Shown piece by piece: positions 35,500 to 46,558 of a DNA stretch of 64,000 nucleotides. The position numbers and the translations under genes are program-made. How positions within the stretch are numbered: position 1 is the first letter of the stretch; each line of letters starts with the position of its first letter. The notes beneath the pieces were generated by a model that saw nothing but the letters and a program-made list of their open reading frames with translations, was not told the DNA's origin and did not search any database. This DNA comes from Pseudomonadaceae bacterium (GTDB lineage Bacteria; Pseudomonadota; Gammaproteobacteria; Pseudomonadales; Pseudomonadaceae): assembly GCA_030602315.1 (NCBI GenBank), contig JAUVZY010000018.1, forward strand, positions 1-64,000, read 5' to 3'.

Positions 35500-38043
35500 T
35501 CAGCGCGCGGCGGGCTTGCCCGGCGTCAGCAGCAGACGGCGAGTGCCATACACCTCGTCGACGTTGTCGTACTGGAACGGAAAGCTGACGTACTGCCCTT
35601 TCATCCAGGCGTTGATACCGTCGGCGTAGTGCGCGCTGGCCGGGTTGCCGGATTGCCCGCTGCTGTTGAGCGCAATCATCGGCTCGCTGCGCCCGAAATC
35701 GACGATCAGCCGCATGGCCGGAATCATCCAGGTGTCGAAGTCCTGGCCCCAGCGGTAGGCCGACACGTTCAAGGTGCTGTGATCCCCACCGGCCGGGTAT
35801 GGCCCGCGATCGAGGTAGCCGCGCAGCGACTCGACACCGGCTCGCCGCGTGGCGCTCATGTAAGGCGCCATCTGACTCGGCCCGCTGGTCCACTGGTAGC
35901 GATGCAGCTTGCCCCACTGCCAGGCGCTGCGATCGGCGCCCAGGCTGGTCTCCAGCAGGGCGATGGCGGCGGCCAGACTGCGCGCGAGGATCGCCGGCTT
36001 GTCCTCCACCGCCGGGGTACGGCGGTCATCCCAGAACGGGCTTTCCACCTGGCCCAGCAGGTGGTCGGCCTGCGCCGAATAGGAGACGTGACCGGCCTGC
36101 AGCAAGGCGCGCCAGGCCGGCGTATCCAGGCCCAGCTCATCGGCGAAGATCTGCCGCGCGCTTTCCTGCAGGAAAGCGCCGTAGATCGCCGCATCGGCGG
36201 ATTCGGCCGCCAGGCGTCCGTCGAAGGCCAGCAGGCGCTTGAGGGCTTCCTCGGCGCGCACGCGCTCGGCCCCCGGCAATGCAGCGATCGCGCGGGCCAG
36301 CGGCTGCGCCATGCCCGGATCCTGCAGCATGCCCTTGAGCTTGGCGGCGAACACGCTGGTCTGGTCGTACTGCATGGCAATCGCACTGCGGGTGTCCTGC
36401 TTGCCCGTGCCGAGCAGCGCGGCCATGCGCTCGTAGCGCGAGGGGTCGTACCAGCTCGCCGAGAGCTGCATGCCATAGCCGCGCGGCGCAACGCGATGGT
36501 TGGCGGTGCCGAGCCAGCCCTGCGGCGGATTCTGGTCGTAGGGATGCAGCATCGGCTCGGCGTAGCCGTCCCAGCCGTAGCGGCCATCCCAGCCGGGCGA
36601 CGGCAACAGCCCGAGCCCTTCGCGGCGGTTCGGGTAGCGGCCGGTGACCTGCCAGGCGATGTCGTTGCGATCGGCGAACACCAGGTTCAGCGCCACTGCG
36701 CGGATCTCGCCGGCCGCCTGGAACGCCGCGCCCACGTCGGCCGCACGCGACAGATCGAAGAAGGCATCGAGGGTGCGGTCCTCGAGCAGCTCCGGCTGCT
36801 TGAGCGCCAGCCCATAACCGCTGGACAACGCCATTGGCTGCAACGGGTGCTTGCGCTCGCCGAGCACGCTGTTGAGCACCACCCCGTGGCGAGTTTCGTA
36901 GATCGTCTCGCGCACCGGGCGCTCGCCCTTGGCGAAGAAGGTTTCCTGACGTTCGCGCGCCGGCAGCCACTGACCGTCGGCCAGATACAGCAGACGCCCG
37001 CCCTCGCGGCGCACCTGCTCGAGGAACAGGTCCTGGGTGTCGCCCATCACCATGGTCATGCCCCAGGCCAGCTTGCCGTTGAAGCCGGCGACCACCGCCG
37101 GGATGCCGGCGATGCTGGCACCGGCCACCTGATAGCCCGGCGCACGCAGCTGCACAAAGTTCCACAGCGAGGGCAGTGCGATCGGCAGATGGGTGTCGTT
37201 GGCCAGTAGCGGCCGGCCACTGCGGGTATGGCTGCCCGCCACCGCCCAGTTGTTGGAGGCAGCAATGCCCTGCTGACCGAGCGCGGCCACCTGCGCCGCC
37301 GCCTGTTCCACCGCGGCCAGCCCGGGCACGGCGCCGGCGAGCTTGAGCCCCTTGAGCTTTTCGGCTTCGGCAAACGGCAAAGGCTCATCCGGATAGGTCG
37401 GCAACAGCCAGGGCAGCTTGTCCGCCCCCACCTGCTGGGCCAGGCTCAGCGCGGCGATCTCCTCCTGCAGGTTCACCGACAGCCCGAAATTGAGCAGGCA
37501 GAACAGCAGCACCGAGTCTTCGGGCTTCCAGTACTCGGGCCGGTAGCCGGCGTCGGACAGCTCCGGCGGCAGCTTGTCGCGGTAGAGGTACAGCCAGGCG
37601 TTCACGCCGCGCGCATAGACCTCGAGCTGCTTTTGCATCCGCGGCGAGGCACTGGCGTAGAGCTGGGCGGCGCTCTGTTTGAGGTTGACTGCACGCATGA
37701 AGCGGTCGACTTCCAGCACACCGGGGCCGACCATCTCGGCCAGCCGGCCCTGAGCGGTCAGGCGCAGACTGACCATCTGCCCGATACGATCACTGGCGTG
37801 GACATAGCCCAGAGCGAACAGCGCATCGTGCAGGTTGCGACTCTCGATCAGCGGCATGCCCATGGCGTTGCGCCGAATGCTGACATGCTCGGCGAGCCCG
37901 ACCACCGGCTGCACGCCATGGGTCGGCGGCAGGCTGTCGGCGTAGCGGTTGTCGAGATAGCGCTGGCAACCGCTGATGCCGAAAACGGCAGCGGCGGTAG
38001 TCAGCAACAGGCGGGCCAGAAAGGCAGGCGAGCGGCGCGTCAT
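35500..38043 (-). CDS. quiP: QuiP-like acyl-homoserine lactone acylase (penicillin acylase family)
   Basis: An 847-residue Ntn-hydrolase. An N-terminal signal region with a lipobox-like 'FGISGC' comes first, then the alpha subunit, and a spacer ending before the nucleophile. The beta subunit starts at Ser in '[17 protein letters not shown]'. Later beta-chain motifs follow ('LANDTHL', '[21 protein letters not shown]', '[19 protein letters not shown]'). Autocatalytic cleavage before that Ser frees the active N-terminus. P. aeruginosa QuiP, of about the same length, degrades long-chain acyl-homoserine lactones. This assignment is by length and motif; related cephalosporin acylases are the alternative. 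Confidence 0.85.
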   Translation of the reverse strand: MTRRSPAFLARLLLTTAAAVFGISGCQRYLDNRYADSLPPTHGVQPVVGLAEHVSIRRNAMGMPLIESRNLHDALFALGYVHASDRIGQMVSLRLTAQGRLAEMVGPGVLEVDRFMRAVNLKQSAAQLYASASPRMQKQLEVYARGVNAWLYLYRDKLPPELSDAGYRPEYWKPEDSVLLFCLLNFGLSVNLQEEIAALSLAQQVGADKLPWLLPTYPDEPLPFAEAEKLKGLKLAGAVPGLAAVEQAAAQVAALGQQGIAASNNWAVAGSHTRSGRPLLANDTHLPIALPSLWNFVQLRAPGYQVAGASIAGIPAVVAGFNGKLAWGMTMVMGDTQDLFLEQVRREGGRLLYLADGQWLPARERQETFFAKGERPVRETIYETRHGVVLNSVLGERKHPLQPMALSSGYGLALKQPELLEDRTLDAFFDLSRAADVGAAFQAAGEIRAVALNLVFADRNDIAWQVTGRYPNRREGLGLLPSPGWDGRYGWDGYAEPMLHPYDQNPPQGWLGTANHRVAPRGYGMQLSASWYDPSRYERMAALLGTGKQDTRSAIAMQYDQTSVFAAKLKGMLQDPGMAQPLARAIAALPGAERVRAEEALKRLLAFDGRLAAESADAAIYGAFLQESARQIFADELGLDTPAWRALLQAGHVSYSAQADHLLGQVESPFWDDRRTPAVEDKPAILARSLAAAIALLETSLGADRSAWQWGKLHRYQWTSGPSQMAPYMSATRRAGVESLRGYLDRGPYPAGGDHSTLNVSAYRWGQDFDTWMIPAMRLIVDFGRSEPMIALNSSGQSGNPASAHYADGINAWMKGQYVSFPFQYDNVDEVYGTRRLLLTPGKPAAR

Positions 38044-38127
38044 CGGAAGTCCCGTACAGGCTGGACACAAAGGACGCGAGATTACAGCGCGCGGCGAAGC
38101 GCCGCGAGAGGCACCACGCAGAATCGG

Positions 38128-38589
38128 TCAGGCGGCGCGCGACGCCGGCAGGCCTTCGTCGAGCAACCAGCGCGCCGAACGCCGCGCCTCGGCCTTGTGC
38201 TGGAGTTCCAGCGCACTGAAGGTCGCCTCGAAGCGGCGCCGCTCGAGCTTGTCCAGCGCCTTCCAGGCTTCATGGGTGGGCACGTGGCGGGTGGCCTCGT
38301 AGAGCTGGTGAAACACCTGCAGGTGCGGATCCTGGGTCAGCTGCGGATCGAAGTTGTCGACCAGCACCTTGATGCGAATCGCGCCCTCGATCAGCGGTAC
38401 CTGCTCGTCGAGCAGGCAACTGGCGAGCACCCGCAGATCGTCAGCCAGCGCCTGGTGGCGGCTCGCCTCGGCGGCGTCGCGCGCCCGCTGATTGCGCCAG
38501 ACCTTGCGCCAGAGCACCCAGGCATACAACGCCAGCCCCGCAATCAGCGCAAGGGCGAGCAGCAGCAGGGAAATGGCGAGGGGGGTCAT
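38128..38589 (-). CDS. DUF2489 protein
   Basis: A 153-residue protein with one N-terminal transmembrane helix (about 4-26). A cytosolic helical domain follows with the DUF2489 pattern 'CLLDEQVPLIEGAIRIKVLVDNFDP' and 'ALDKLERRRFEATFSALELQHKAEARRSARWLL'. Function unknown. It follows the SEC-C gene by 7 bp and precedes quiP by 84 bp, so it probably belongs to the same transcript. Confidence 0.8.
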   Translation of the reverse strand: MTPLAISLLLLALALIAGLALYAWVLWRKVWRNQRARDAAEASRHQALADDLRVLASCLLDEQVPLIEGAIRIKVLVDNFDPQLTQDPHLQVFHQLYEATRHVPTHEAWKALDKLERRRFEATFSALELQHKAEARRSARWLLDEGLPASRAA

Positions 38590-38596
38590 GGCCGGT

Positions 38597-38791
38597 TCAC
38601 GCGCCGTGGCACTTCTTGTACTTCTTCTGGCTGCCGCACGGGCATGGGTCGTTGCGACCGATGGCCTTCAGCGGATTGCGTACCGGTTCGTGACTGTGAT
38701 TGCAGTGCGGGCCATGCACATGCCCATGATCGTGGTCATGCTCGTGATCGTGGTTGCAGTGCGGGCCGTGGACGTGGGGCTGTTGGGTCAT
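38597..38791 (-). CDS. His-rich SEC-C zinc-binding small protein
   Basis: A 64-residue protein. Residues 1-38 are a histidine-rich stretch with repeated 'HGPHCNH' and alternating His-Asp/Glu. A SEC-C motif follows ('[20 protein letters not shown]') that binds one zinc. SEC-C domains occur at the SecA C-terminus and in many small proteins. The extra His-rich arm could buffer zinc, nickel or copper. It starts 4 bp after the LEA-type lipoprotein gene, with GGAG before the ATG. Confidence 0.82.
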   Translation of the reverse strand: MTQQPHVHGPHCNHDHEHDHDHGHVHGPHCNHSHEPVRNPLKAIGRNDPCPCGSQKKYKKCHGA

Positions 38792-38795
38792 GGAA

Positions 38796-39290
38796 TCACT
38801 CCGGGATCAGATCGGCCGGAATTATCTCGCCAACGCGGGAAATCTGCACGCGCCGCCCGAACATCAGCCCGGTTTTGAGCTCTCCTTCCAGACGGTACTG
38901 GATAGGTCGGTTGGGCCGTTCCAGCAGGCGCACCACGTATTTCATGTGGCGCCAGAGGTTGGTGTGCACCGGCACGTTGTAATAAGCGTGGCCGTTAGCC
39001 GGCACGGTCGCCCAGGCGCTGGTGCGCCCGTCGGCCAGCTCGATGTCGTTGATGAACACCTTGTAGTCGAGCCCACGAACCGGAAGGCTGCGTTCGTTGG
39101 GGTTGTCGATGCGAAACTGCAGGAGAAATTCCTGCTCGAGCAGGCGGGCGCGCACGATCTCGATATCGGTGAGGCGAACCTCGGGTTCTTCGAAGCGCCC
39201 GGACAGCCAAGTGGAACACCCCGACAACCCCAAAACCAAACCGGCCAGCAGACATGTTCTTATTATTTGTGTTTGCGTCAGGGCGATCAT
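38796..39290 (-). CDS. LEA2-domain lipoprotein
   Basis: A 164-residue lipoprotein. The signal with lipobox 'VLGLSGC' places the lipidated Cys at about residue 25. A WHy/LEA14-like beta domain follows ('[32 protein letters not shown]', '[20 protein letters not shown]'). LEA14-type proteins in bacteria are linked to stress tolerance, but no precise role is known. GGGAGTGCC precedes the ATG at 39290; the long upstream reading frame is not coding. It is first in the operon with the SEC-C and DUF2489 genes. Confidence 0.85.
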   Translation of the reverse strand: MIALTQTQIIRTCLLAGLVLGLSGCSTWLSGRFEEPEVRLTDIEIVRARLLEQEFLLQFRIDNPNERSLPVRGLDYKVFINDIELADGRTSAWATVPANGHAYYNVPVHTNLWRHMKYVVRLLERPNRPIQYRLEGELKTGLMFGRRVQISRVGEIIPADLIPE

Positions 39291-39473
39291 ACGGCACTCC
39301 CAAGGATGGCTCAGTGTAGCAAGCGCAAAGCCCGCCGCAACGGGTTGTGCCGGCAAAAATAGCTCGTACATACTGCAGCTTAGAGACAGGCGCCAGAGGG
39401 ATCGCGAACCCCTTTTTCCGTGGCGTCGCCCGCGAGGCGCCGGCAGCCGCCCGCCCCCATCAAGGAGCAAGAC

Positions 39474-40040
39474 ATGAGCTACGAGATCGCCTTTTCCGGC
39501 CAGATCGTTCCCGGCGCCCAGCTGGAACAGGTGAAGCTGAACATGGCCCGCCTGTTCCAGGCCGACCCCGACCGGATCGACGCGCTGTTTTCCGGCAAGC
39601 GCGTGGTGATCAAGCAGAATTTGGACAGCGAGGCGGCAGAAAAGTATCGCGTTACCCTGGAGCGTGCAGGCGCCATCGTCGAGGTTCGTGACCTGGACGC
39701 CGAAATCGAGGAGATCGACCTCGCACCGCCGCCGGCCGAGGAGCCGGCGACACCCGCCCCGGCACCGGCGGCCAGCGCCCCAGCGGCCTCCGCCCCGACC
39801 GGCCGCCTGCAAGTGAAACCGCGCGACGAGTACATGGCCGCCTTCGTCGACGTGGACGCGCCGGACTTCGGCGTCGCGCCGGTCGGTGCCGACTTGCAGG
39901 ACGAGCGCCCCGAACCGCAGGCGCCGAAGCTCGACCTCTCCGCGCTGAGCGTGGCGCCAGTGGGCAGCGACATGGGCCAGATGCCCGCCCCGCCGGCGGC
40001 ACCGGCGCCAGACACCAGCCACTTAAGCATCATGAAGTAA
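39474..40040 (+). CDS. Hypothetical protein with Ala/Pro-rich linker
   Basis: A 188-residue cytosolic protein. Residues 1-72 form a compact alpha/beta domain ('YEIAFSGQIVPGAQLEQVKLNMARLF', 'LFSGKRVVIKQNLDSEAAEKYRVTLERAGAIVEV') resembling the ferredoxin-like domain of small pseudomonad proteins. A Pro/Ala linker (about 83-110) leads to a tail with short repeated motifs ('DFGVAPVGADL', 'LSVAPVGSDMG'). AAGGAGCAAG precedes the ATG. I do not recognise a named family. Confidence 0.75.
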   Translation: MSYEIAFSGQIVPGAQLEQVKLNMARLFQADPDRIDALFSGKRVVIKQNLDSEAAEKYRVTLERAGAIVEVRDLDAEIEEIDLAPPPAEEPATPAPAPAASAPAASAPTGRLQVKPRDEYMAAFVDVDAPDFGVAPVGADLQDERPEPQAPKLDLSALSVAPVGSDMGQMPAPPAAPAPDTSHLSIMK

Positions 40041-40116
40041 CCTCGCCGCGCCGGGCGGACCGGCGAACTCCCCCGGCCAGGGCAGGCTCGAACCCTGAAA
40101 GCGGATACCGGCATTC

Positions 40117-41136
40117 ATGGATCTGGTCATCGCCCGCCCCGAAGGGCTGTACTGCCCGCCGGGCGACTTCTACATCGACCCCTGGCGCCCGGTCGAGCGC
40201 GCCGTCATCACCCATGCCCACGGCGACCACGCGCGCTGGGGCATGGGGCACTACCTGGCCAGCACTCCCAGCGCAGGCATCCTGAAAGCCCGGCTTGGCG
40301 ACGACATCCGCCTGCAGACCCTGGCCTACGGCGAAGCGATCGAGCACCACGGCGTGCGCCTGAGCCTGCACCCGGCCGGCCACGTGCTCGGCTCGGCGCA
40401 GGTGCGGCTGCAATACCAGGGCGAAGTCTGGGTCGCCTCCGGTGACTACAAGGTCGAGCCGGACCCCACCTGCGCGCCGTTCGAGCCGCTGCGCTGCCAC
40501 ACCTTCATCAGCGAATCCACCTTCGGCCTGCCGATCTACCGCTGGCCGGCGCAGCAACGGGTGTTTGCCGAGATCAACGACTGGTGGCGCGCCAACGCCG
40601 CCGCAGGCCGGGCCAGCGTGCTGTTCTGCTACGCCTTCGGCAAGGCCCAGCGCATCCTCGCCGGGCTGGACGCGAGCATCGGCCCGATCCTCGTGCACGG
40701 CGCCGTGGAACCCTTGAACCGCGCCTACCGCGAGGCCGGCGTCGAGCTGCCCGACACGGCCTACGCCGGCGACTTCAAGCGCGGCGACCCGGCGCTCAAG
40801 CGCGCCCTGGTCCTGGCGCCTCCTTCGGCCGGCGGCAGCAGCTGGATTCGCCGCTTCGGCGACTTCTCCGATGCCTTCGCCAGCGGCTGGATGCTGCTGC
40901 GCGGCACGCGCCGCCGGCGCGGGGTGGACCGCGGCTTCGTGCTCTCCGACCACGCCGACTGGCCCGGCCTGCTCTGGGCCATCGGCCAGACCGGCGCCGA
41001 GCGGGTGATGGTCACCCACGGTTCGGTCGCCGTGCTGGTGCGCTATCTGTGCGAACGCGGCCTCGACGCCCGTGCCTTCGCCACCGAATACGGCGAAGAG
41101 GACGATGCGGCGCCGCAGGCGGAGGATGCCTCGTGA
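40117..41136 (+). CDS. Ligase-associated DNA exonuclease (MBL fold)
   Basis: A 339-residue metallo-beta-lactamase/beta-CASP-like nuclease. The metal motif is THAHGDHARWG, followed by 'HPAGHVLGSAQVRL' and 'VASGDYK'. C-terminal 'LSDHADWPGLLWAI' and 'VMVTHGS' complete it. It belongs to the family of putative exonucleases tied to ATP-dependent DNA ligases. Its stop overlaps the ligase GTG start by 4 bp. It opens the four-gene repair module. Confidence 0.9.
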   Translation: MDLVIARPEGLYCPPGDFYIDPWRPVERAVITHAHGDHARWGMGHYLASTPSAGILKARLGDDIRLQTLAYGEAIEHHGVRLSLHPAGHVLGSAQVRLQYQGEVWVASGDYKVEPDPTCAPFEPLRCHTFISESTFGLPIYRWPAQQRVFAEINDWWRANAAAGRASVLFCYAFGKAQRILAGLDASIGPILVHGAVEPLNRAYREAGVELPDTAYAGDFKRGDPALKRALVLAPPSAGGSSWIRRFGDFSDAFASGWMLLRGTRRRRGVDRGFVLSDHADWPGLLWAIGQTGAERVMVTHGSVAVLVRYLCERGLDARAFATEYGEEDDAAPQAEDAS

Positions 41137-42857
41137 AAGCCTTCGCCGCGCTGTACAACCAGCTGGACGCCACCACCTCGAGCAACGCCAAGGTGGCCGC
41201 GATGCGCGACTACTTCCGCGAGGCGTCGGCCGAGGACGCTGCCTGGGCGGTGTATTTCCTCGCCGGGGGCCGACCGCGCCAGCTGGTACCGACCCGGCTG
41301 CTGCGCGAAGTGGCGCTGCAGGCCGCCGACCTGCCGGACTGGCTGTTCGAGGAGAGCTACCAGGCGGTCGGCGACCTGGCCGAAACCATCTCGCTGCTGG
41401 TGCCGCCGGCCGCGCACGCCTCCGAAGCCGGGCTGGCCGAGTGGCTGACCGAACGGCTGCTGCCGCTGCGCGGCCTGCCGCCGGAGGACATCTGCCAGCG
41501 CCTGCCCGCGCTCTGGGCCGAGCTGGACCCGCGCAGCCTGATGGTCTGCATAAAGCTGATCACCGGCGCCTTCCGCGTCGGCGTCTCGCGCCTGTTGGTA
41601 ACGCGCGCGCTGGCCGAAGTCGCCGGCATCGACGCCAAGCGCGTGGCGCAGCGCCTGGTCGGCTACACCGACCTCTCCCACCGCCCCAGCGCCGAGGCCT
41701 ACCGCGCGCTGGTCGCCGCCGAATCGGCCGACGAACATGCCCAGCGCGGGGGCCAGCCCTACCCGTTCTTCCTCGCTCACCCGCTGCAGGCTGACCCGGC
41801 CAGCTTCGCCGAGCTGCTCGGCCCGCCGCAGGACTGGCTGATCGAATGGAAGTGGGACGGCATCCGCGCCCAGCTGGTCAAGCGCGACGGGGTGGTATGG
41901 ATCTGGTCGCGCGGCGAGGAGCTGGTCAGCGAACGCTTCCCCGAGCTTCTGGAGATCGGCGCCTGCCTGCCCGACGGCACGGTGATCGACGGCGAGATCG
42001 TGGTCTGGAAGGACGCCGCGGACGGCGGCTTTGGCGTGCAGCCGTTCGCCCTGCTGCAGCAGCGCATCGGCCGCAAGACGCTGAACGCCCGCGTGCTGCA
42101 ACAGGCGCCGGTGGTACTGCTGGCCTACGACCTGCTCGAATGGCAGGGCGAGGACTGGCGCGCGCAGCCACAGCACGCCCGCCGCGCCCAGCTGGTGCAG
42201 GTGGTCGAAGCCTGCGCGGCAGCCAGCGCCCCGGCGCAACAGGACAGCCTGCTGCAAGCGCCGGAGAGCCCGGTTCGCCATGCGCCGCAGGCGGTGCTGC
42301 GGCTGTCGCCCGAGGTGACAGGCAACGACTGGAATGATCTGGCCCGCCAGCGCGAACGCGCCCGGGCGCTGGGTGTCGAGGGCTTCATGCTCAAGGGCCG
42401 CGAGGCGCGTTATGGCGTCGGCCGCACCAAGGATGTCGGCATCTGGTGGAAGTGGAAAATCGACCCCTACTCGGTGGACGCGGTGCTGATCTACGCCCAG
42501 CGCGGCCACGGCCGGCGCGCCAGCCTGTACACCGACTTCACCTTCGCCGTCTGGGACCGCCCGGCCGGCGACCCCGAGCGCCAGCTGGTGCCCTTCGCCA
42601 AGGCCTATTCGGGGCTGACCGACGAGGAAATGCGCCAGGTCGACGCCATCGTGCGCAAGACCACCGTGGAAAAGTTCGGCCCGGTGCGCAGCGTCACCCC
42701 GACGCTGGTGTTCGAGCTGGGCTTCGAAGGCATCGCCGCCAGCAACCGCCACAAGAGCGGCATCGCCGTGCGCTTCCCGCGGATGCTGCGCTGGCGGCAC
42801 GACAAGCCGGTGGCCGAGGCCGACAGCCTGGACACCTTGAAGGCCCTGCTCGGATGA
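41133..42857 (+). CDS. ATP-dependent DNA ligase of the repair module
   Basis: A 574-residue ligase. An N-terminal helical DNA-binding domain covers about 1-205. The adenylation domain has Lys240 in '[11 protein letters not shown]', with 'VIDGEIVVW' and '[16 protein letters not shown]'. The OB domain has 'WWKWKIDP' and ends in '[29 protein letters not shown]'. It starts at GTG 41133; a longer frame upstream belongs to the exonuclease. It joins nicks alongside the partner nuclease and helicase; the exact substrate is unknown. Confidence 0.92.
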   Translation: MKAFAALYNQLDATTSSNAKVAAMRDYFREASAEDAAWAVYFLAGGRPRQLVPTRLLREVALQAADLPDWLFEESYQAVGDLAETISLLVPPAAHASEAGLAEWLTERLLPLRGLPPEDICQRLPALWAELDPRSLMVCIKLITGAFRVGVSRLLVTRALAEVAGIDAKRVAQRLVGYTDLSHRPSAEAYRALVAAESADEHAQRGGQPYPFFLAHPLQADPASFAELLGPPQDWLIEWKWDGIRAQLVKRDGVVWIWSRGEELVSERFPELLEIGACLPDGTVIDGEIVVWKDAADGGFGVQPFALLQQRIGRKTLNARVLQQAPVVLLAYDLLEWQGEDWRAQPQHARRAQLVQVVEACAAASAPAQQDSLLQAPESPVRHAPQAVLRLSPEVTGNDWNDLARQRERARALGVEGFMLKGREARYGVGRTKDVGIWWKWKIDPYSVDAVLIYAQRGHGRRASLYTDFTFAVWDRPAGDPERQLVPFAKAYSGLTDEEMRQVDAIVRKTTVEKFGPVRSVTPTLVFELGFEGIAASNRHKSGIAVRFPRMLRWRHDKPVAEADSLDTLKALLG

Positions 42858-45412
42858 GCGATCTGGCCGAACGCTGGTTCGCCGCCCGCGGCTGGGCGCC
42901 CTTCCCCTTCCAGCGCGAGGTCTGGCAGGCGATCGGCGCTGGCGAGTCGGGCCTGCTGCATGCCACCACCGGCACCGGCAAGACCTACGCCGTCTGGCTC
43001 GGCGCGCTGAGCCGGCTGCGGGACGTTCCCCTGAAAAACGACGGCCTGCCCCCCCTCAGCGTGCTGTGGATCACCCCGATGCGCGCCCTGGCCGCCGACA
43101 CCGCCCGTTCGCTGCAGGCGCCGCTCGATGAGCTTGGTCTGCCCTGGAGCCTCGGCCTGCGTACCGGCGACACGTCCGGCAGCGAACGCGCGCGGCAGAA
43201 CCGCCGGCTGCCCTCGGCGCTGGTCAGCACGCCGGAAAGCCTGACGCTGCTGTTGACCCGCGCCGATGCCCGCGAGGCGTTCGCCGGCATCCAGATGCTG
43301 GTGGTGGACGAGTGGCACGAGCTGCTGGGCAACAAGCGCGGCGTGCAGCTGCAACTGGCCCTCGCCCGCCTGCGTCAGTGGAATCCGGGGCTGATCGTCT
43401 GGGGCCTGTCGGCCACCCTCGGCAATCAGCCCCACGCGCTGGACGTGCTGCTCTACCCGGGGCGCGGTCGGCTGGTGCAGGGCCGGGTCCGCAAGGAGCT
43501 GCGCATCGACACCCTGCTGCCCGAGGCTCTGGAGCGCTTTCCCTGGGCCGGCCACCTCGGCCTGCGCATGCTGGACCAGGTGGTTGCCGAGCTGGACGGC
43601 GCGGCCACCTCGCTGGTGTTCACCAACACCCGCTCGCAGGCCGAACGCTGGTATCAGGCGCTGCTCGAAGCGCGGCCGGACTGGGCCGGGCTGATCGCCC
43701 TGCACCATGGCTCGCTGGCCCGGGCGGTGCGCGACTGGGTGGAAGACGGCCTCAAGCGCGGCACGCTTAAGGCGGTGGTGTGCACCTCCAGCCTCGATCT
43801 GGGCGTGGATTTTTTGCCGGTGGAGCGGGTGCTGCAGATCGGCTCGCCCAAGGGCGTAGCGCGCCTGCTGCAACGCGCCGGACGCTCCGGGCATGCGCCG
43901 GGGCGTACCTCGCGCGTGACCCTGGTGCCGACCCATGCCCTGGAACTGGCCGAATCCGCCGCCGCCCAGGCCGCCATCGCCGCCAGCCATATCGAAGGCC
44001 GCGAGGCGCCGGACAAACCGCTCGACGTGCTGGTCCAGCACCTGGTCAGCATGGCCCTGGGCGGCGGCTTTCGGCCTGACGAGCTGCTCGCCGAAGTGCG
44101 CCAGGCCTGGAGCTATCGCCAACTGACGAACGAGGAATGGGACTGGGCGCTGGCCTTCGTGCGCCACGGCGGCCACTCGCTGGCCGCCTACCCCGATTAC
44201 CAGCGCGTCGCGCCCGACGACACCGGCGTATGGCGCGTGCCCAGCCGGCGCCTGGCGCTGCGCCACCGACTGGCCATCGGCACCATCGTCAGCGACGCCA
44301 GCCTGCTGGTGAAGTGGTGGGCCAAGGGCGGCGCCGGCGCGACCCTCGGCTCGGTGGAAGAAGGCTTCATCGCCCGCCTGCGCCCCGGCGACTGTTTCCT
44401 GTTCGCCGGCCGTCTGCTGGAGCTGGTGCGGGTGGAAAACATGACCGCCTTCGTCCGCCGCGCCAGCGGTCGCCAGCCGGCGGTGCCGCGCTGGAACGGC
44501 GGGCGCATGCCGCTTTCCAGCGAGCTGGCGGCGGCGCTGGTCGAGCAGCTCGGCCGCGCCGCCGAAGGCGACCTGCCCAGCCCGGAGATGCGCCTGCTGG
44601 CGCCGCTGCTCGACGTGCAGCAGCGCTGGTCCGCCCTGCCGACGCCCGGCACGCTGCTCGCCGAAGCTCACAAGTCCCGCGAGGGCTGGCACCTGTTCCT
44701 CTACCCGTTCGCCGGCCGCCAGGTGCACCTGGGGCTCGCCAGCCTGCTGGCCTGGCGCATGGGCCAGCGTGCGCCGGCGAGCTTCTCCATCGCGGTGAAC
44801 GACTACGGCCTGGAGCTGCTCTCACCCACCGAGGTGGACTGGCCAGCCGCACTGGGGCCGGCGCTGTTCGATACCGAGCATCTGCTGGCCGACGTGCTGG
44901 CCAGCCTCAACGCCGGCGAGCTGGCGCGGCGGCGCTTTCGCGAAATCGCCCGCATCGCCGGGCTGGTGTTCTCCGGCTACCCCGGCGCACAGAAGAGCGC
45001 CCGCCAGCTGCAGGCCTCCAGCGGGCTGTTCTTCGACGTGTTCCGTCAGTACGACCCGGACAACCTGCTGCTGACCCAGGCGCAGCAGGAGGTACTGCGC
45101 CAGGAGCTGGAGGTCGGCCGCCTGGGCGCCACCCTGACCGCCCTGCAAGCGCGGCGTCTCGACCTGCATCGGGTGAAAAAGCCCACGCCGCTGGCCTTCC
45201 CGCTGCTGGTCGAGCGCTTTCGTGAAAGCCTGAGCAGCGAGAAGCTGGCCGACCGCATCCGCCGCCTGCTGAGCGAGCTGGAGCAGGCCGCCGGGCCCGG
45301 CGCTGCCGACCTGCCCCTGAGCAACCCGGCGGTGGAGCCGAGCGATACGCCCGGCAAACGCCGGCCAAGGCCCCGCAAGACCGGCCTGCCGCGCAACCGG
45401 GCAACGCCATGA
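42854..45412 (+). CDS. Ligase-associated Lhr-like DEXH helicase
   Basis: An 852-residue SF2 helicase. Motif I is TGTGKT, motif II DEWH, motif III SAT; motif VI is '[13 protein letters not shown]'. A WH domain and a large C-terminal Lhr-type region follow, and a basic Pro/Arg tail ends it. It belongs to the ligase-associated DNA damage response DEXH helicase family. The ATG overlaps the ligase stop by 4 bp and the stop overlaps pdeM by 4 bp, so all four are translationally coupled. Confidence 0.92.
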   Translation: MSDLAERWFAARGWAPFPFQREVWQAIGAGESGLLHATTGTGKTYAVWLGALSRLRDVPLKNDGLPPLSVLWITPMRALAADTARSLQAPLDELGLPWSLGLRTGDTSGSERARQNRRLPSALVSTPESLTLLLTRADAREAFAGIQMLVVDEWHELLGNKRGVQLQLALARLRQWNPGLIVWGLSATLGNQPHALDVLLYPGRGRLVQGRVRKELRIDTLLPEALERFPWAGHLGLRMLDQVVAELDGAATSLVFTNTRSQAERWYQALLEARPDWAGLIALHHGSLARAVRDWVEDGLKRGTLKAVVCTSSLDLGVDFLPVERVLQIGSPKGVARLLQRAGRSGHAPGRTSRVTLVPTHALELAESAAAQAAIAASHIEGREAPDKPLDVLVQHLVSMALGGGFRPDELLAEVRQAWSYRQLTNEEWDWALAFVRHGGHSLAAYPDYQRVAPDDTGVWRVPSRRLALRHRLAIGTIVSDASLLVKWWAKGGAGATLGSVEEGFIARLRPGDCFLFAGRLLELVRVENMTAFVRRASGRQPAVPRWNGGRMPLSSELAAALVEQLGRAAEGDLPSPEMRLLAPLLDVQQRWSALPTPGTLLAEAHKSREGWHLFLYPFAGRQVHLGLASLLAWRMGQRAPASFSIAVNDYGLELLSPTEVDWPAALGPALFDTEHLLADVLASLNAGELARRRFREIARIAGLVFSGYPGAQKSARQLQASSGLFFDVFRQYDPDNLLLTQAQQEVLRQELEVGRLGATLTALQARRLDLHRVKKPTPLAFPLLVERFRESLSSEKLADRIRRLLSELEQAAGPGAADLPLSNPAVEPSDTPGKRRPRPRKTGLPRNRATP

Positions 45413-46080
45413 CCAGCCCGCCGCTCCCCGTCGCCCTCGCCGGCAGCGAACTCTGGCTGCTGCCGGAAAGGGCCGTCTACTGGCCCGAGCAGCGCGCGCT
45501 TCTGGTTGCAGACCTGCATTTCGGCAAGGCCGCCACCTTTCGCCGCCTCGGCCAGCCGGTGCCGAGCGGCACCACGGCGAGCAACCTCACAGTGCTCGAC
45601 GGCCTGCTCGAGCGCTACCCGAGCGAGCGGCTGATCGCCCTCGGCGATTTCCTCCATGCGCGCGAGGCCCGCGACGCTGCGCTGATGCAACGCCTGCGCA
45701 GCTGGCGGGCGTGCCACCCGGCGCTTGCCATCACCCTGATCCGCGGCAACCACGACCGCCGCGCCGGCGATCCGCCAGCCAGCCTCGGCTTCGAGGTGGT
45801 CGACGAGCCGCTGCTGCTCGGCCCCTTCGCCCTGCAGCACGAGCCGCATCCGCACCCCGACCGCACGGTGCTGGCCGGCCATGTGCACCCGGCGTTCCGC
45901 CTGCACGGGCGCGGCCGGCAAAGCCTGCGCCTGCCGTGCTTCGTGCTCGACGCTGCCGTCAGCCTGCTGCCCGCCTTCGGCGCCTTCACCGGCGCGGCCG
46001 AGATCGGCCACGCGCCAGGGCGGCGAATCTATGTGATCGGGGACGGGCAAGTCTGGCCGGTGGGTCTCGCGCAGCGCTGA
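45409..46080 (+). CDS. pdeM: Ligase-associated endonuclease PdeM
   Basis: A 223-residue calcineurin-like phosphoesterase. Metal ligands lie in '[11 protein letters not shown]', '[11 protein letters not shown]', 'IRGNHDRR' and '[11 protein letters not shown]'. It matches the PdeM endonuclease/phosphodiesterase of the ligase-helicase-exonuclease module. It overlaps the helicase gene by 4 bp and ends the operon; the next gene is on the opposite strand. Confidence 0.9.
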   Translation: MTSPPLPVALAGSELWLLPERAVYWPEQRALLVADLHFGKAATFRRLGQPVPSGTTASNLTVLDGLLERYPSERLIALGDFLHAREARDAALMQRLRSWRACHPALAITLIRGNHDRRAGDPPASLGFEVVDEPLLLGPFALQHEPHPHPDRTVLAGHVHPAFRLHGRGRQSLRLPCFVLDAAVSLLPAFGAFTGAAEIGHAPGRRIYVIGDGQVWPVGLAQR

Positions 46081-46098
46081 GCGCTCAGGCTACCCAAG

Positions 46099-46326
46099 CT
46101 AGGCCTGGGAAATGCCGGTGAGTGTGATGCCAAAGCGCTCGTAGAGCAGCATGGCCGGGGTCTGCTCCTGGCCGGGGTCGGCCTCGAATTCCTGCTCTTC
46201 GTAGGCACGCTCGGCCTCGCGGGTCACCAGTTCCACCGCCTCCTCCATTTCCAGCTTGTGGTCGGCTTCGGTCTTGAGCGTGTGGGTGTTGCCGTCGAGG
46301 TTGTAGGCAATGATCCAGACGGTCAT
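46099..46326 (-). CDS. Small acidic hypothetical protein
   Basis: A 75-residue acidic protein with an N-terminal beta-hairpin ('MTVWIIAYNLDGNTHTLK'), then a Glu-rich helix and a short C-terminal segment. It has no signal peptide or cysteine. It lies convergently behind pdeM (18-bp gap). I do not recognise the family. Confidence 0.6.
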   Translation of the reverse strand: MTVWIIAYNLDGNTHTLKTEADHKLEMEEAVELVTREAERAYEEQEFEADPGQEQTPAMLLYERFGITLTGISQA

Positions 46327-46425
46327 TTCAGGGTCCCCCCCTCAGCAGTCGGATGCACCGGAAAAGCCCGGTGTAGTGCCGATTAGACTAGCCCTGAGGC
46401 GGCAGTTCTGCTTTCCGTCCGGCCC

Positions 46426-46451
46426 GTTTCCTTTGGTCGCGACAAAGGAAC
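46426..46451. promoter_or_regulatory. Palindromic site upstream of the erythromycin-esterase-type gene
   Basis: GTTTCCTTTGGTCGCGACAAAGGAAC is built on GTCGCGAC, with CCTTT/AAAGG arms and one extra base. It lies about 108 bp before the ATG in an otherwise featureless 232-bp gap. It may be an operator; no regulator can be assigned. Confidence 0.35.
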
Positions 46452-46558
46452 GAGGCCTGTGGCCGCCAGTCATCCGACTATCCACGCTCAACCGCGTCAC
46501 CCGCCGCCTACGCGCCGCCGTGACGCCCCTTCATCGCGCCCTTGGAGGAGGACTCGCC

